Source: DAOUJI01 sp034422875 (GTDB taxonomy: Bacteria > Chloroflexota > Dehalococcoidia > Lucifugimonadales > JAGWBF01). From it: 25,188 bases of DNA. The notes beneath the pieces are model-generated. The model had not been told where the DNA came from. It saw nothing but the letters and a program-made list of their open reading frames with translations, and made no database searches. The position numbers were made by a program, and so were the translations under genes. The stretch is taken from assembly GCA_034422875.1 (NCBI GenBank), contig DAOUJI010000005.1, forward strand, positions 1 through 25,188, in the 5' to 3' direction. Each line of letters starts with the position of its first letter. Position 1 is the first letter of the stretch. Below, piece after piece: positions 1-6,618 of the stretch.

Positions 1-1080
1 AATGGGCCGCCGGTACTCTTCGGGGTCCTGAGCATAGTTCGGTTGCTGAATAGACACGGCGAACAGGTCGCCCTCCAGCGGCACCGCCGCTCCATGTTGA
101 GGACCTGCGTTCATGCGTACAGGAACATAGCTGTCCCCATGCTCCTCCAGTTCATGTTCGTTGATCAGCGCCACTTCACCGGAGCCGTCGTAGAAGATCG
201 TCGCCCACTCGTCACCTACGTACAGATGCACGGGACGGTCTCCGCTCAAATCTATATCCAGCTTTCGTATGTCTCCCTCAACCAGGTCGAAGTGGTCTCC
301 ATGAGCTTCCAAGAATATACCGCCGTCGAACACATGGGCCGTGTTGGCGTCTGAGGAAACGGCTATGGCGTAGCGGCCGCTCTTGGTGGAGTAGATGCGT
401 CCGGCTCGCGAGCCCAGGTCAAAGTGGTCCTGGTCCACCTCGCCGGTCTCCAGGTCTATGACCGATAGATTCCCCTCCTCCCCATCACCTATGAGCAAAC
501 GGCCAATTAGCTCGCCGTGATCGTCGTGCTCACCCTCGCCCATGTGGTCGCCGTGATCGTCATGCCCGGCGAACTCCAGGGGATCGACGGAGTCGCCAAG
601 CGCAACTAGGTTGGACTCATCGGAGGCGGCGTTGCGCAACAGGTCCTCCAGCCAATCGACCTCAAGTCCAAGACCTATAGAAAACACAAGGTCCGCATCC
701 GCCACTTTGGCAACGTCGCCAGCTCCTGGTATGAAATTGTGCGGATCGCTGCCCGGCGGCACCAAGCCGAAGACCTCGACTTTGTCTCCACCTACCACCT
801 CGATCCAGTCAGCTGCAATGTTGGAGGTTGCCACTATCTGGAGAGGCGGCCCGGAGGGCATGGCCGTAGGAGCGTCCGTGCTGGTAGGTACAGTCGTGGG
901 ACTGGGAGCCTCCTCGGTTGCCGGGGCGCTTGTAGACGTGGCAGTCGGCTGCGGCGCTTCTGTTGGCTGCGTGTCGTCGCCACCTGTGCAGGCAATCAAG
1001 AAAGCCAAGCTGAATACGACGATACCGAAAGCCAACGTCTGGGCCAAGCGCCCAAAGTATTTATTGCGATATAAGATCAT
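1..1080 (-). CDS. Zinc-binding lipoprotein: ZnuA/AztC-type N-lobe fused to AztD-like chaperone domain (3' end outside window)
   Basis: This gene is partial: 360 codons lie in the window and it runs off the left edge. The predicted protein has a signal peptide ending in a lipobox (LAFLIAC, Cys31), then a Thr/Pro-rich spacer to about residue 78. Residues 80-170 match the N-terminal lobe of cluster A-I metal-binding proteins (ZnuA/AztC), including the metal-ligand motif DPHNFIP with His114. A His/Asp-rich loop follows (173-188). From residue 193 the sequence no longer resembles ZnuA but the beta-propeller zinc chaperone AztD: RLLIGDG, VIDLETGEV, HGDHFDL (260-266), DRPVHLYVGD and PQHGAAVPL (328-335). 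The family role is periplasmic or extracytoplasmic zinc capture and hand-over to an ABC importer. The ATG at 1080 is used here; a TTG at 1086 lies 8 nt after the GGAG and is an alternative start. Two operator-like palindromes and a Fur-family gene lie upstream, so zinc-responsive repression is likely. I infer the fusion from motif order; the C-terminal SBP lobe may follow beyond the window. Confidence 0.75.
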   Translation of the reverse strand, partial: MILYRNKYFGRLAQTLAFGIVVFSLAFLIACTGGDDTQPTEAPQPTATSTSAPATEEAPSPTTVPTSTDAPTAMPSGPPLQIVATSNIAADWIEVVGGDKVEVFGLVPPGSDPHNFIPGAGDVAKVADADLVFSIGLGLEVDWLEDLLRNAASDESNLVALGDSVDPLEFAGHDDHGDHMGEGEHDDHGELIGRLLIGDGEEGNLSVIDLETGEVDQDHFDLGSRAGRIYSTKSGRYAIAVSSDANTAHVFDGGIFLEAHGDHFDLVEGDIRKLDIDLSGDRPVHLYVGDEWATIFYDGSGEVALINEHELEEHGDSYVPVRMNAGPQHGAAVPLEGDLFAVSIQQPNYAQDPEEYRRPI

Positions 1081-1149
1081 TGACAATGCAATTTCTCCTT
1101 CTGTTACGAGATTGGGGTTGAGACGGATAGGGCCGTCTACTATGAACTA

Positions 1150-1166
1150 TCGATATGATGTATCAT
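1150..1166. promoter_or_regulatory. Fur/Zur-type operator candidate, copy 1
   Basis: TCGATATGATGTATCAT contains the inverted repeat GATA-N5-TATC and sits exactly 79 bp from a second, better copy. It lies between a Fur-family regulator gene and a zinc lipoprotein gene, which makes Zur the likely ligand. The binding assignment is inferred from position and symmetry only. Confidence 0.5.
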
Positions 1167-1228
1167 TTAATTTCTCCTTCTGTTGCGAGATTAGGGTTGT
1201 GGCGAATAGCGTCGGTTCCTATGACCTG

Positions 1229-1245
1229 ATGATATGAGGTATCAT
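1229..1245. promoter_or_regulatory. Fur/Zur-type operator candidate, copy 2 (perfect palindrome)
   Basis: ATGATATGAGGTATCAT is a perfect inverted repeat of ATGATA with a 5-nt centre. It is located in the gap between the Fur-family gene and the zinc lipoprotein gene and is the better-preserved of two copies. AT-rich palindromes of this size in such positions are typical of Fur-superfamily operators. Confidence 0.55.
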
Positions 1246-1293
1246 TATATGTCCCACGACACTAGGATCTCAGCCGGTAGGAACAAACCCCCC

Positions 1294-1722
1294 TTACTTA
1301 CCCCCGTCGGCGCGGCAAATGCCGCAGTTCACGTACAACTCGATATGGTGGTCGACGATCTGTCCTGGAATGTCGGCACTCATAGCCCTGAGCGACCGAT
1401 CGATTCTGGCCGCCTTGAACTCCTGCACCGCGCCACACTCGACGCAGATGGAGTGGTGATGACGATGGTTAACACGAGTAGGGCTGTACACGTGGGCTCC
1501 ATCCATCATCGGAATCTTGCAGACCACTCCCGCCTCGAGAAAGAGTTTGACGGTCCGATATACCGTCGCCCTGCTCACCGAGGGCAACTCTTCACTGATC
1601 GCCTCAGCTGTAAAGCCTTCATTCGTCTGCTCCAAGAGCTTGGCTATCGTTTTCCTGGGAGCAGTGGCCCTATAGCCTCGGTTCTTCAGCGCCGCCATCA
1701 AGTTTGGTGCGTGGTGTTCCAA
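1294..1722 (-). CDS. Fur-family transcriptional regulator, probably zinc-responsive (Zur-like)
   Basis: The 142-residue product has the Fur layout: an N-terminal winged helix (about 12-70, with VSRATVYRTVKLF as recognition region) and a C-terminal dimerisation domain. Metal-site features are HRHHHSICVECG (86-97) and a second pair CGIC (133-136); the two CxxC pairs form the structural zinc site of the family. The TTG at 1722 is the longest start and has no good ribosome binding site. An internal ATG at 1698 (MAALKNRG) would give 134 aa. The downstream gene on the same strand encodes a zinc-binding lipoprotein and two palindromic operators lie between them, so Zur function is more likely than Fur or PerR. 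That specificity is inference from context. Confidence 0.85.
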   Translation of the reverse strand: MEHHAPNLMAALKNRGYRATAPRKTIAKLLEQTNEGFTAEAISEELPSVSRATVYRTVKLFLEAGVVCKIPMMDGAHVYSPTRVNHRHHHSICVECGAVQEFKAARIDRSLRAMSADIPGQIVDHHIELYVNCGICRADGGK

Positions 1723-1734
1723 GTCTTATTATGA

Positions 1735-2087
1735 AACTAGGTATTAATACTCGATGCTTGTGCCTAGGCTGTTCCTCGTTAGGAAACGAGACAACATATC
1801 AAACTATGGCTTGTGTGTCAACAGCCCCAAAAACCGGCCTTGACGGTTCCCATCCACTGTCCGCCGCAACATGCCAGCCGGAGGCGCATGTCGTCCCCCC
1901 AGCCGGGGTTCAAATCCTCGCGGATGGCCCTGATTCCATTCTCGGCGGCCCTGCATCGTGAAGTTTTCAATTCGACCACTCTTGAGCTTCCGAAGGGGCC
2001 CTCCAAAGCTTGCCGGAAAGATGGGTGGATGATACAAAGTTTAGAGGCGGTCCATATCGATGAGACCGTCCCGCATCCGTGTTGGAT
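1735..2087. other. Intergenic region, no gene recognised
   Basis: This roughly 350-bp stretch separates the Zur-like gene from cobC. It holds a 10-bp palindrome GTATTAATAC (1741-1750), just upstream of the regulator gene, and a T-arm-like hairpin at 1904-1920. I see no supported gene, intrinsic terminator or clear promoter. Overlapping short open frames on both strands lack ribosome binding sites and family motifs. Confidence 0.5.
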
Positions 2088-2100
2088 AAGGACGTGACAG

Positions 2101-2721
2101 TTGGGCAATTGGTATCTAGTGCGCCACGGAGAAACCGAATGGAACCGGGACGGGCGTATACAAGGCCACACAGATGTCCCTCTAAACGAACTTGGCAGGC
2201 GGCAAGTTAAGACGTTGGCCGAAAGGTTAGCTGAATCTCAGTTCTCGATCGTATACACCAGTGATCTTTCCCGTGCTGTAGAAACCGCACAGACAATAGT
2301 TGGCGGCAGCGATGCATCCATCAAAACTGATGCAGACTTGCGTGAGTTCTCCTACGGGGATTGGGAGGGACTGACGCTTAAGGAGGCCGAAGCTAAGGAC
2401 TCAGGTCTCTTCGCTGAGCTGATGAAGTTGGAGAACAGCGAGTTTTCCGCTCCTAACGGGGAAAACACGCCTCAGGTATTGGACCGGGTCCGGCGGTTTT
2501 ATACAAGCGAAGCGCCAAACCTTGATCCCGCCGATGACATATTGATCGTCGCGCATGGGGGGTCGATTCGTGCCCTCCTCGTTTGTCTGATGGAATTGCC
2601 CGAAGAGCTCTTCTGGCAGTTTGGAGTCGACTGCGCAAGCCTCTCAGTAATCAGCAATCATCCCGACAAGCGAGTTCTAGATTTCTGGAACGATACGGGC
2701 CACCTATCATCCATAACTTGA
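2101..2721 (+). CDS. cobC: Alpha-ribazole phosphatase-like histidine phosphatase
   Basis: The 206-aa product belongs to the histidine phosphatase (phosphoglycerate-mutase-like) superfamily. The catalytic histidine lies in LVRHGE (His9), the supporting Arg in SDLSRAVET (Arg58), the acid in LREFSYGDWEG (Glu82), and the second histidine in IVAHGGS (His152). CobC removes the phosphate from alpha-ribazole-5'-phosphate or adenosylcobalamin-5'-phosphate in nucleotide-loop assembly. The fold is shared by many phosphatases, so the specific assignment rests on adjacency to the cobalamin operon. The start is TTG: an in-frame TGA at 2095-2097 excludes anything upstream, and AAGGA at 2088-2092 is well spaced. 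The gene converges on cobD, so it is transcribed separately from the rest of the cluster. Confidence 0.8.
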   Translation: MGNWYLVRHGETEWNRDGRIQGHTDVPLNELGRRQVKTLAERLAESQFSIVYTSDLSRAVETAQTIVGGSDASIKTDADLREFSYGDWEGLTLKEAEAKDSGLFAELMKLENSEFSAPNGENTPQVLDRVRRFYTSEAPNLDPADDILIVAHGGSIRALLVCLMELPEELFWQFGVDCASLSVISNHPDKRVLDFWNDTGHLSSIT

Positions 2722-2743
2722 GTTATCGTTGACCCTCGGCGCC

Positions 2744-2772
2744 CTCAATTACGCCGGTTGAGTCAGGTTTTT
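2744..2772 (+). terminator. Weak intrinsic terminator after cobC
   Basis: A short hairpin (CTCAA at 2744-2748 pairing with TTGAG at 2758-2762) is followed by a run of five T at 2768-2772. It lies in the 54-bp convergent gap between cobC and cobD. The stem is short and AT-rich, so termination would be weak. Confidence 0.3.
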
Positions 2773-2775
2773 CCC

Positions 2776-3843
2776 CTATTGGTGTGCCAAGGCTTCCTGA
2801 AGCGCCCCCAACAGCCTGTCGCATTCCTCAATCGTCCGCACCGCAATACGGATATGATCTGGGAGCCCAAAGGACGTGCAGTCCCGGACAGCGATGCGTC
2901 GTCGGAGAAGCGCCTTTCTGACTTTGGGAGCGTCACCCACTTTTGCCAGGACGAAGTTGGCGGCCGAGGGAGTTGCCGGAACCCCTAACGTCGCCAGTCC
3001 AGAAAAAAGGCTTTCCTTGGCTTCGAGAATCACTTTCCTTGCAGCAGCCACATGCTCCTCGTCTTCCAAAGCGGCGAGTCCGACCGCTTGAGCCACCGAG
3101 TTGACGCTCCAGGCTGGTTGAAGCCTTACAACGGGGGCAACGACCGACGGGACTGCTGCTAAGTAGCCCAGCCGGACCCCTGCCAGCGCGTGGTCTTTTG
3201 TCATGGACCCTAGAATCACGATATTGCCGCTGCCAAGAAGAGGGAACGGCTCCCAAGGGCAATCAGCTAAGGGAGCGTAAGCGTTGTCCAGGACCAATAG
3301 ACCGCCCTCTCCTACAGCTGTGAGAATACTCTCGACGGCGTCTCTTCCAACATACACGCCCGTGGGATTGTTGGGGTTGCATAGAAAGACCAGACTTGGC
3401 CGTATCTGTTTGATTGCTTTGACCGCCTCTTCGATGGGCCAACGAAATCCCCCAGCCTCATCGGCCCTCACAACGTGCAACTCGGCCCCGCAGATGACAG
3501 CCGAGGTCTCATACTCTCCGAATGTGGGGCCGAAAATCAGGCACTTCTTGCCAGGCCCCAGATATGCGCGCGCCAGAAGGTGGATAAGATCCGTGGACCC
3601 GTTGCCGATCATCAAATTATCAAGTCCGACGTTGAGGCGAGCCGCCAAGGCCTCACGCAAAGCCAGGCAATCGCGGTCCGGGTAGGAGGACAAGTCTGCC
3701 CCTGCTGCGGCCGTCCTGACTCGATGCGACGGCCCCAGCGGGTTGATGTTGGAGCTGAAGTCCAAAACCTGCTCGGGGCGGAGACCCAAGGAGCGCAACT
3801 CCCCAACGTTCAATCCGCCATGTACCGTGTTCACTCTTTGCAT
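2776..3843 (-). CDS. cobD: Threonine-phosphate decarboxylase (PLP-dependent)
   Basis: This 355-aa class I aminotransferase-fold enzyme has the CobD signature near its N-terminus (DFSSNINPLGP, 28-38). It also has the PLP-phosphate site NGSTDLI (81-87), the asparagine motif NPNNPTG (156-162), Asp186/Tyr189 in LDNAYAPL, and the Schiff-base lysine in SMTKDHALAGVRLGY (Lys216). It converts L-threonine-O-3-phosphate into (R)-1-amino-2-propanol phosphate, the linker of the nucleotide loop. It is the last gene of the minus-strand operon, and the threonine kinase that makes its substrate is encoded just upstream. The ATG at 3843 lies inside the end of a 46-codon ORF (13-nt overlap), suggesting translational coupling. 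HisC is the nearest relative, but context favours CobD. Confidence 0.9.
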   Translation of the reverse strand: MQRVNTVHGGLNVGELRSLGLRPEQVLDFSSNINPLGPSHRVRTAAAGADLSSYPDRDCLALREALAARLNVGLDNLMIGNGSTDLIHLLARAYLGPGKKCLIFGPTFGEYETSAVICGAELHVVRADEAGGFRWPIEEAVKAIKQIRPSLVFLCNPNNPTGVYVGRDAVESILTAVGEGGLLVLDNAYAPLADCPWEPFPLLGSGNIVILGSMTKDHALAGVRLGYLAAVPSVVAPVVRLQPAWSVNSVAQAVGLAALEDEEHVAAARKVILEAKESLFSGLATLGVPATPSAANFVLAKVGDAPKVRKALLRRRIAVRDCTSFGLPDHIRIAVRTIEECDRLLGALQEALAHQ

Positions 3844-3971
3844 ATTCTGGCAATTATCCTGTGGGCTAGAAGGTCTCCGTGAGGGCGATCCATCTTGACC
3901 CCGACGACCTGCGAGGCATCTAGCTCACGTATTGGCCCTCCGACACTGGCGAGTATGCTGATCAGTGTCAT
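3831..3971 (-). CDS. Small ORF of 46 aa between pduX and cobD
   Basis: An open frame of 46 codons fills the whole gap between pduX and cobD. Its ATG (3971-3969) overlaps the pduX stop as ATGA, and its TGA (3833-3831) lies 13 nt inside cobD, so it is coupled on both sides like a genuine operon gene. The peptide begins MTLISILASVGGPIREL and continues through VVGVKMDRPHGDLLAH to end IIARICKE. It has mixed composition, no membrane segment and no cysteine pair. I do not recognise a family. It could be a small accessory protein of the pathway, a remnant of a larger gene, or a spacer open by chance. Confidence 0.45.
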   Translation of the reverse strand: MTLISILASVGGPIRELDASQVVGVKMDRPHGDLLAHRIIARICKE

Positions 3972-4861
3972 CGGAGCTGTTTCACGCCCCCGCTGACGAT
4001 GCGCCGGCACAGCACGGATTGCAGGTCTGGAAGTTCGCGCCGGGCAAGTGCAACGGCCTGTTCCACAAGTTTGATGTCGTCCGGGAAGATCATCCCTATT
4101 ACCGCCCCGCTGTGGGCCACGTTCACTCCTACGGAGCCTGCCCGGCTGGACAATTCGAGCACGGGTTCTAGGTGGGAATTGAACAACAAGTTCTGGTTGG
4201 CAATGGCGCTTCGGGTGGCTCCTTGACCGATGCGAATCGGGTCGGCGGACCGGATCCCGCTCTCTATGAGCGTAACCGCTTCTTGCATGTCAGGCTCTTG
4301 ACGCCTGAGAACGTTGTCCCTATTCACCTCGTTGAACTCCAGTGTATCGACACTGCCGCCGAAATCGAGCACGATGACCCGCATGGGAGGAGGCTGACCC
4401 AGGGTTTTGGCGATTCTGCCCTCCAGGTGGTCGAACAACGCGATGTGGGGGAACATCACGCCATCGCTGGGCTCCACTCCCAGCGCTATTCCCGCTATCT
4501 CGTTGGGGCAAAGCTCTTGGTTGATCGCCGAGGCCGTGGCGACGACTGCGGCAGCTACGTCGGCGGTGCTGCTCGCCATCCCTTTGCCCCGGGGCAAAGG
4601 GGAATCTAACCAAAGGCGCACATCGATTTCCGTTTCGTTCAGATAGTCCAGCGTAGCCCGCACCGCTTGAACAGCTTTTGGAGAATTCTCCGGGCCGTAT
4701 ACCCCGCCATCACCCCGAAATATCTCCACCGTGGCCACGCTGTACATGTCTATGGGACAAGTCACCATGCAATGGACCCCTCCAAGAACCCCTTGGCTCA
4801 GCTCGCCGCAAGTTCCCGGGGCTGACGCCGACGCTTTTCCAACCACCTTCGACGGAGGCAT
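3968..4861 (-). CDS. pduX: L-threonine kinase (GHMP family, PduX-like)
   Basis: The 297-aa GHMP-family kinase has the opening motif SAPGTCGELSQG (13-24) and the ATP-binding glycine/serine loop PLPRGKGMASSTAD (88-101). PduX phosphorylates L-threonine to L-threonine-O-3-phosphate, the substrate of CobD, for the aminopropanol linker of cobalamin. The length fits the family. The ATG at 4861 overlaps the cobU stop codon by one base (TAATG), and the gene's own stop overlaps the next small ORF, so expression is tightly coupled within the operon. The presence of both pduX and cobD indicates that the linker is made from free threonine. Confidence 0.88.
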   Translation of the reverse strand: MPPSKVVGKASASAPGTCGELSQGVLGGVHCMVTCPIDMYSVATVEIFRGDGGVYGPENSPKAVQAVRATLDYLNETEIDVRLWLDSPLPRGKGMASSTADVAAAVVATASAINQELCPNEIAGIALGVEPSDGVMFPHIALFDHLEGRIAKTLGQPPPMRVIVLDFGGSVDTLEFNEVNRDNVLRRQEPDMQEAVTLIESGIRSADPIRIGQGATRSAIANQNLLFNSHLEPVLELSSRAGSVGVNVAHSGAVIGMIFPDDIKLVEQAVALARRELPDLQSVLCRRIVSGGVKQLR

Positions 4862-5436
4862 TATTCCTCTAGGAACTCCCCACGGGCATGTGGGAATGCT
4901 GCGAGGGACTTAATTTCCAACGGCATGCCTGCAACCATTAGGTATACCTCATCGGCGCAGGCGGCAACAGTTTGGTTCACACGACCAAGGATATCCCGGA
5001 ACTTGGAGCCTAGCGGATATGGCGGGACCACGCCCAATCCGACTTCGTTGCTGACCACAATCCAAGTAGCTGATGTACGGCTGTAGACTTCCAGCAACCG
5101 TTCTGCCTCTGACAGGATTCTTCCCTCCGCTGCCGGACTGTCTTCCATACTCAGGAGCAGATTGCTGACCCACAGCGTAATGCAGTCCAACAGGCATGTG
5201 TCATGCCCTTCCAAGGCGGGTGGAAGCGTTGAGGCGAGTTCCAGGGGCTCCTCCAGTGTCTTCCATTCGGGCGGGCGGCTGCGGCGATGAACCTCGATGC
5301 GGCGTTCCATGTCTGGGTCCAACGCTTGGGCGGTAGCGACAAACAACACGTTCCCTTGCTGATGGGCAAGTCGCTCGGCAAATGCGCTCTTTCCCGACCG
5401 TGCGCCTCCCAGGATGAAAATCAGCCGTCTAGCCAT
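4861..5436 (-). CDS. cobU: Adenosylcobinamide kinase / adenosylcobinamide-phosphate guanylyltransferase
   Basis: The 191-aa product starts MARRLIFILGGARSGKS, with the CobU P-loop GGARSGKS (10-17). It also carries the nucleotide-binding segment HRRSRPPEWKTLEEP and the conserved VVSNEVGLGVVP. CobU phosphorylates adenosylcobinamide and then transfers GMP to give adenosylcobinamide-GDP for CobS. I prefer the ATG at 5436, six bases after AGGG, over the ATG at 5442, which touches the ribosome binding site. The gene lies downstream of cbiB and a small disrupted ORF and overlaps pduX by one base. Confidence 0.92.
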   Translation of the reverse strand: MARRLIFILGGARSGKSAFAERLAHQQGNVLFVATAQALDPDMERRIEVHRRSRPPEWKTLEEPLELASTLPPALEGHDTCLLDCITLWVSNLLLSMEDSPAAEGRILSEAERLLEVYSRTSATWIVVSNEVGLGVVPPYPLGSKFRDILGRVNQTVAACADEVYLMVAGMPLEIKSLAAFPHARGEFLEE

Positions 5437-5626
5437 ATCCATCCCTTGGTCTCAATCTGCGTACGAATCTCCGCGCCGGCAGCGATTGCCGCCCACGTGG
5501 CCTGATCGAACCGAGGCATTCCGGCGAAAAGGACGCCTCCTTCTCAGAGGGCATGACCTGGAACTGGCCCCGCAGCGTGTACAGGTCTCTCTTCGTCGGT
5601 TCTCCTTTTCTGGTCCGTATGCTCAT
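5429..5626 (-). CDS. Small ORF between cbiB and cobU, probably frameshifted
   Basis: The ATG at 5626 overlaps the cbiB stop as ATGA and opens a 65-codon frame (MSIRTRKGEPTKRDLYTLRG and onward). After about codon 36 this frame becomes Arg-rich and unnatural. A second frame gains ordinary composition at the same point: MPRFDQATWAAIAAG and onward, ATG at 5519, stop at 5421-5423 inside cobU. One extra T in the 4-T run (plus-strand A run at 5527-5530) would join both into a 68-aa protein. So this is either a broken small gene, a sequence error, or recoding. I do not recognise the family. Its place in the operon parallels the small ORF before cobD. Confidence 0.35.
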   Translation of the reverse strand: MSIRTRKGEPTKRDLYTLRGQFQVMPSEKEASFSPECLGSIRPRGRQSLPARRFVRRLRPRDGYG

Positions 5627-6597
5627 ATAGACCAACCAGTCAAAAGACCCCGGAGAGCCAAAGCCCCCGTCGCGGTCAGTATTCCGATGGCGGCCACAAT
5701 GTAAGCTAAACGCACTGACACGCCGATTTGCCTGGAACATGGTTCCTCCAGGCCTTCACCGATGCGGTAGTGGCCCACCTTCTCCAATGTAACTCCCAAC
5801 AGCCCGGACATGGCTCCGATAGTCCAGCCTGCGTTGGGGCTTGCTGTCAGGCGTCGCCCTGCCCAAGCCCACCGCCACCCCGAGCTCACTGGCAACCGGT
5901 TCAGAATGCCCGCCGCCAAGATTAGCCCCGCGCTCAGTCGAGCCGGGGCCAGGTTGATGAAATCGTCCAACTTTGCAGAAGCTTTCCCCAGATATTCGTA
6001 TTGGCCCCGGTACCCTATCATGCTGTCGAGGGTGTTGATGGCCCGGTAGGCAAAGGCGCCGGGCAATCCAAGGACGGCGAAAGCCAGCCAAGGGCCTATG
6101 TAGCTGTCAGTCGTGTTCTCTGCCACCGATTCAATAGCGGCTGCGGACACCAGAGAGCCACTGAGCGAATTGGCGTCCCGGCTGACCAGACTCCTCAGTT
6201 CCTGTCTGGCTTGACCCATGCTTCCCTCGTCCATAGCGGTCTGCACACTTCGAGCGGCCCTAGCCAGGCCGGAAACGGCAAAGGTCGTACTGAGCATTAC
6301 AGCCCCTCCCAGCAGGTACGGTATGGGGCCCAACTCACGCAGTCCAGTGGCCGCCAACCACGCGAGTCCTGCGAACAGGGCTGGAACGAGTATGGCCATG
6401 ACCGCACCCCAAGCGAAGGCGGACACTTTCCTTCCGCCAGAAGGTCCCAAGCGCTCCAACCGTGAAACCAGCTTTCCCATCCACACTACAGGATGGGCCC
6501 ACCCTGGAAATTCCCGGAAAGCCAGGTCCAACGCCAACGCCAGTCCCAGGACGCCTGCATCAAGATGCCATTCTCCGGGGAACACTTGCCATTCCAT
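5623..6597 (-). CDS. cbiB: Adenosylcobinamide-phosphate synthase (membrane)
   Basis: The 324-aa integral membrane protein shows typical CbiB blocks: an N-terminal LALALDLAFREFPGWAHPVVWMGK and a central stretch with SLVSRDANSLSG, AAIESVAENTTDSYIGPW, RAINTLDSMIGY and the Asp-rich KLDDFINLAPARL. It attaches aminopropanol (or its phosphate) to the f-side chain of adenosylcobyric acid. This CbiB is the enzyme called CobD in the Pseudomonas denitrificans nomenclature, not the decarboxylase at 2776-3843. The ATG at 6597 follows cobS by 21 nt. The stop codon forms an ATGA overlap with the next small ORF. Confidence 0.92.
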   Translation of the reverse strand: MEWQVFPGEWHLDAGVLGLALALDLAFREFPGWAHPVVWMGKLVSRLERLGPSGGRKVSAFAWGAVMAILVPALFAGLAWLAATGLRELGPIPYLLGGAVMLSTTFAVSGLARAARSVQTAMDEGSMGQARQELRSLVSRDANSLSGSLVSAAAIESVAENTTDSYIGPWLAFAVLGLPGAFAYRAINTLDSMIGYRGQYEYLGKASAKLDDFINLAPARLSAGLILAAGILNRLPVSSGWRWAWAGRRLTASPNAGWTIGAMSGLLGVTLEKVGHYRIGEGLEEPCSRQIGVSVRLAYIVAAIGILTATGALALRGLLTGWSI

Positions 6598-6618
6598 ATC
6601 ACACTGCTCTTTACGCTA

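Larger units (their letters stand above)
1090..1247. repeat. Imperfect tandem duplication, 2 x 79 bp, in the zinc-gene leader
   Basis: Copy 1 (1090-1168) and copy 2 (1169-1247) align without gaps at about 80% identity. The best conserved parts are the first 16 bases, which on the minus strand include the ribosome binding site AAGGAG, and the final palindromic segment. The duplication therefore doubled both the translation-initiation region and the operator candidate of the downstream lipoprotein gene. Confidence 0.85.

Noticed and set aside
1850..1927. tRNA-like element: a good T-arm (CGGGG TTCAAAT CCTCG, 1904-1920) and a near-complementary acceptor pair CCATCCA/CGGATGG.
   Set aside because: No D-arm with a GG loop and no proper anticodon stem-loop can be drawn between them, and one acceptor pair mismatches. 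At best a tRNA relic; tRNAscan-SE with a low cutoff would decide.
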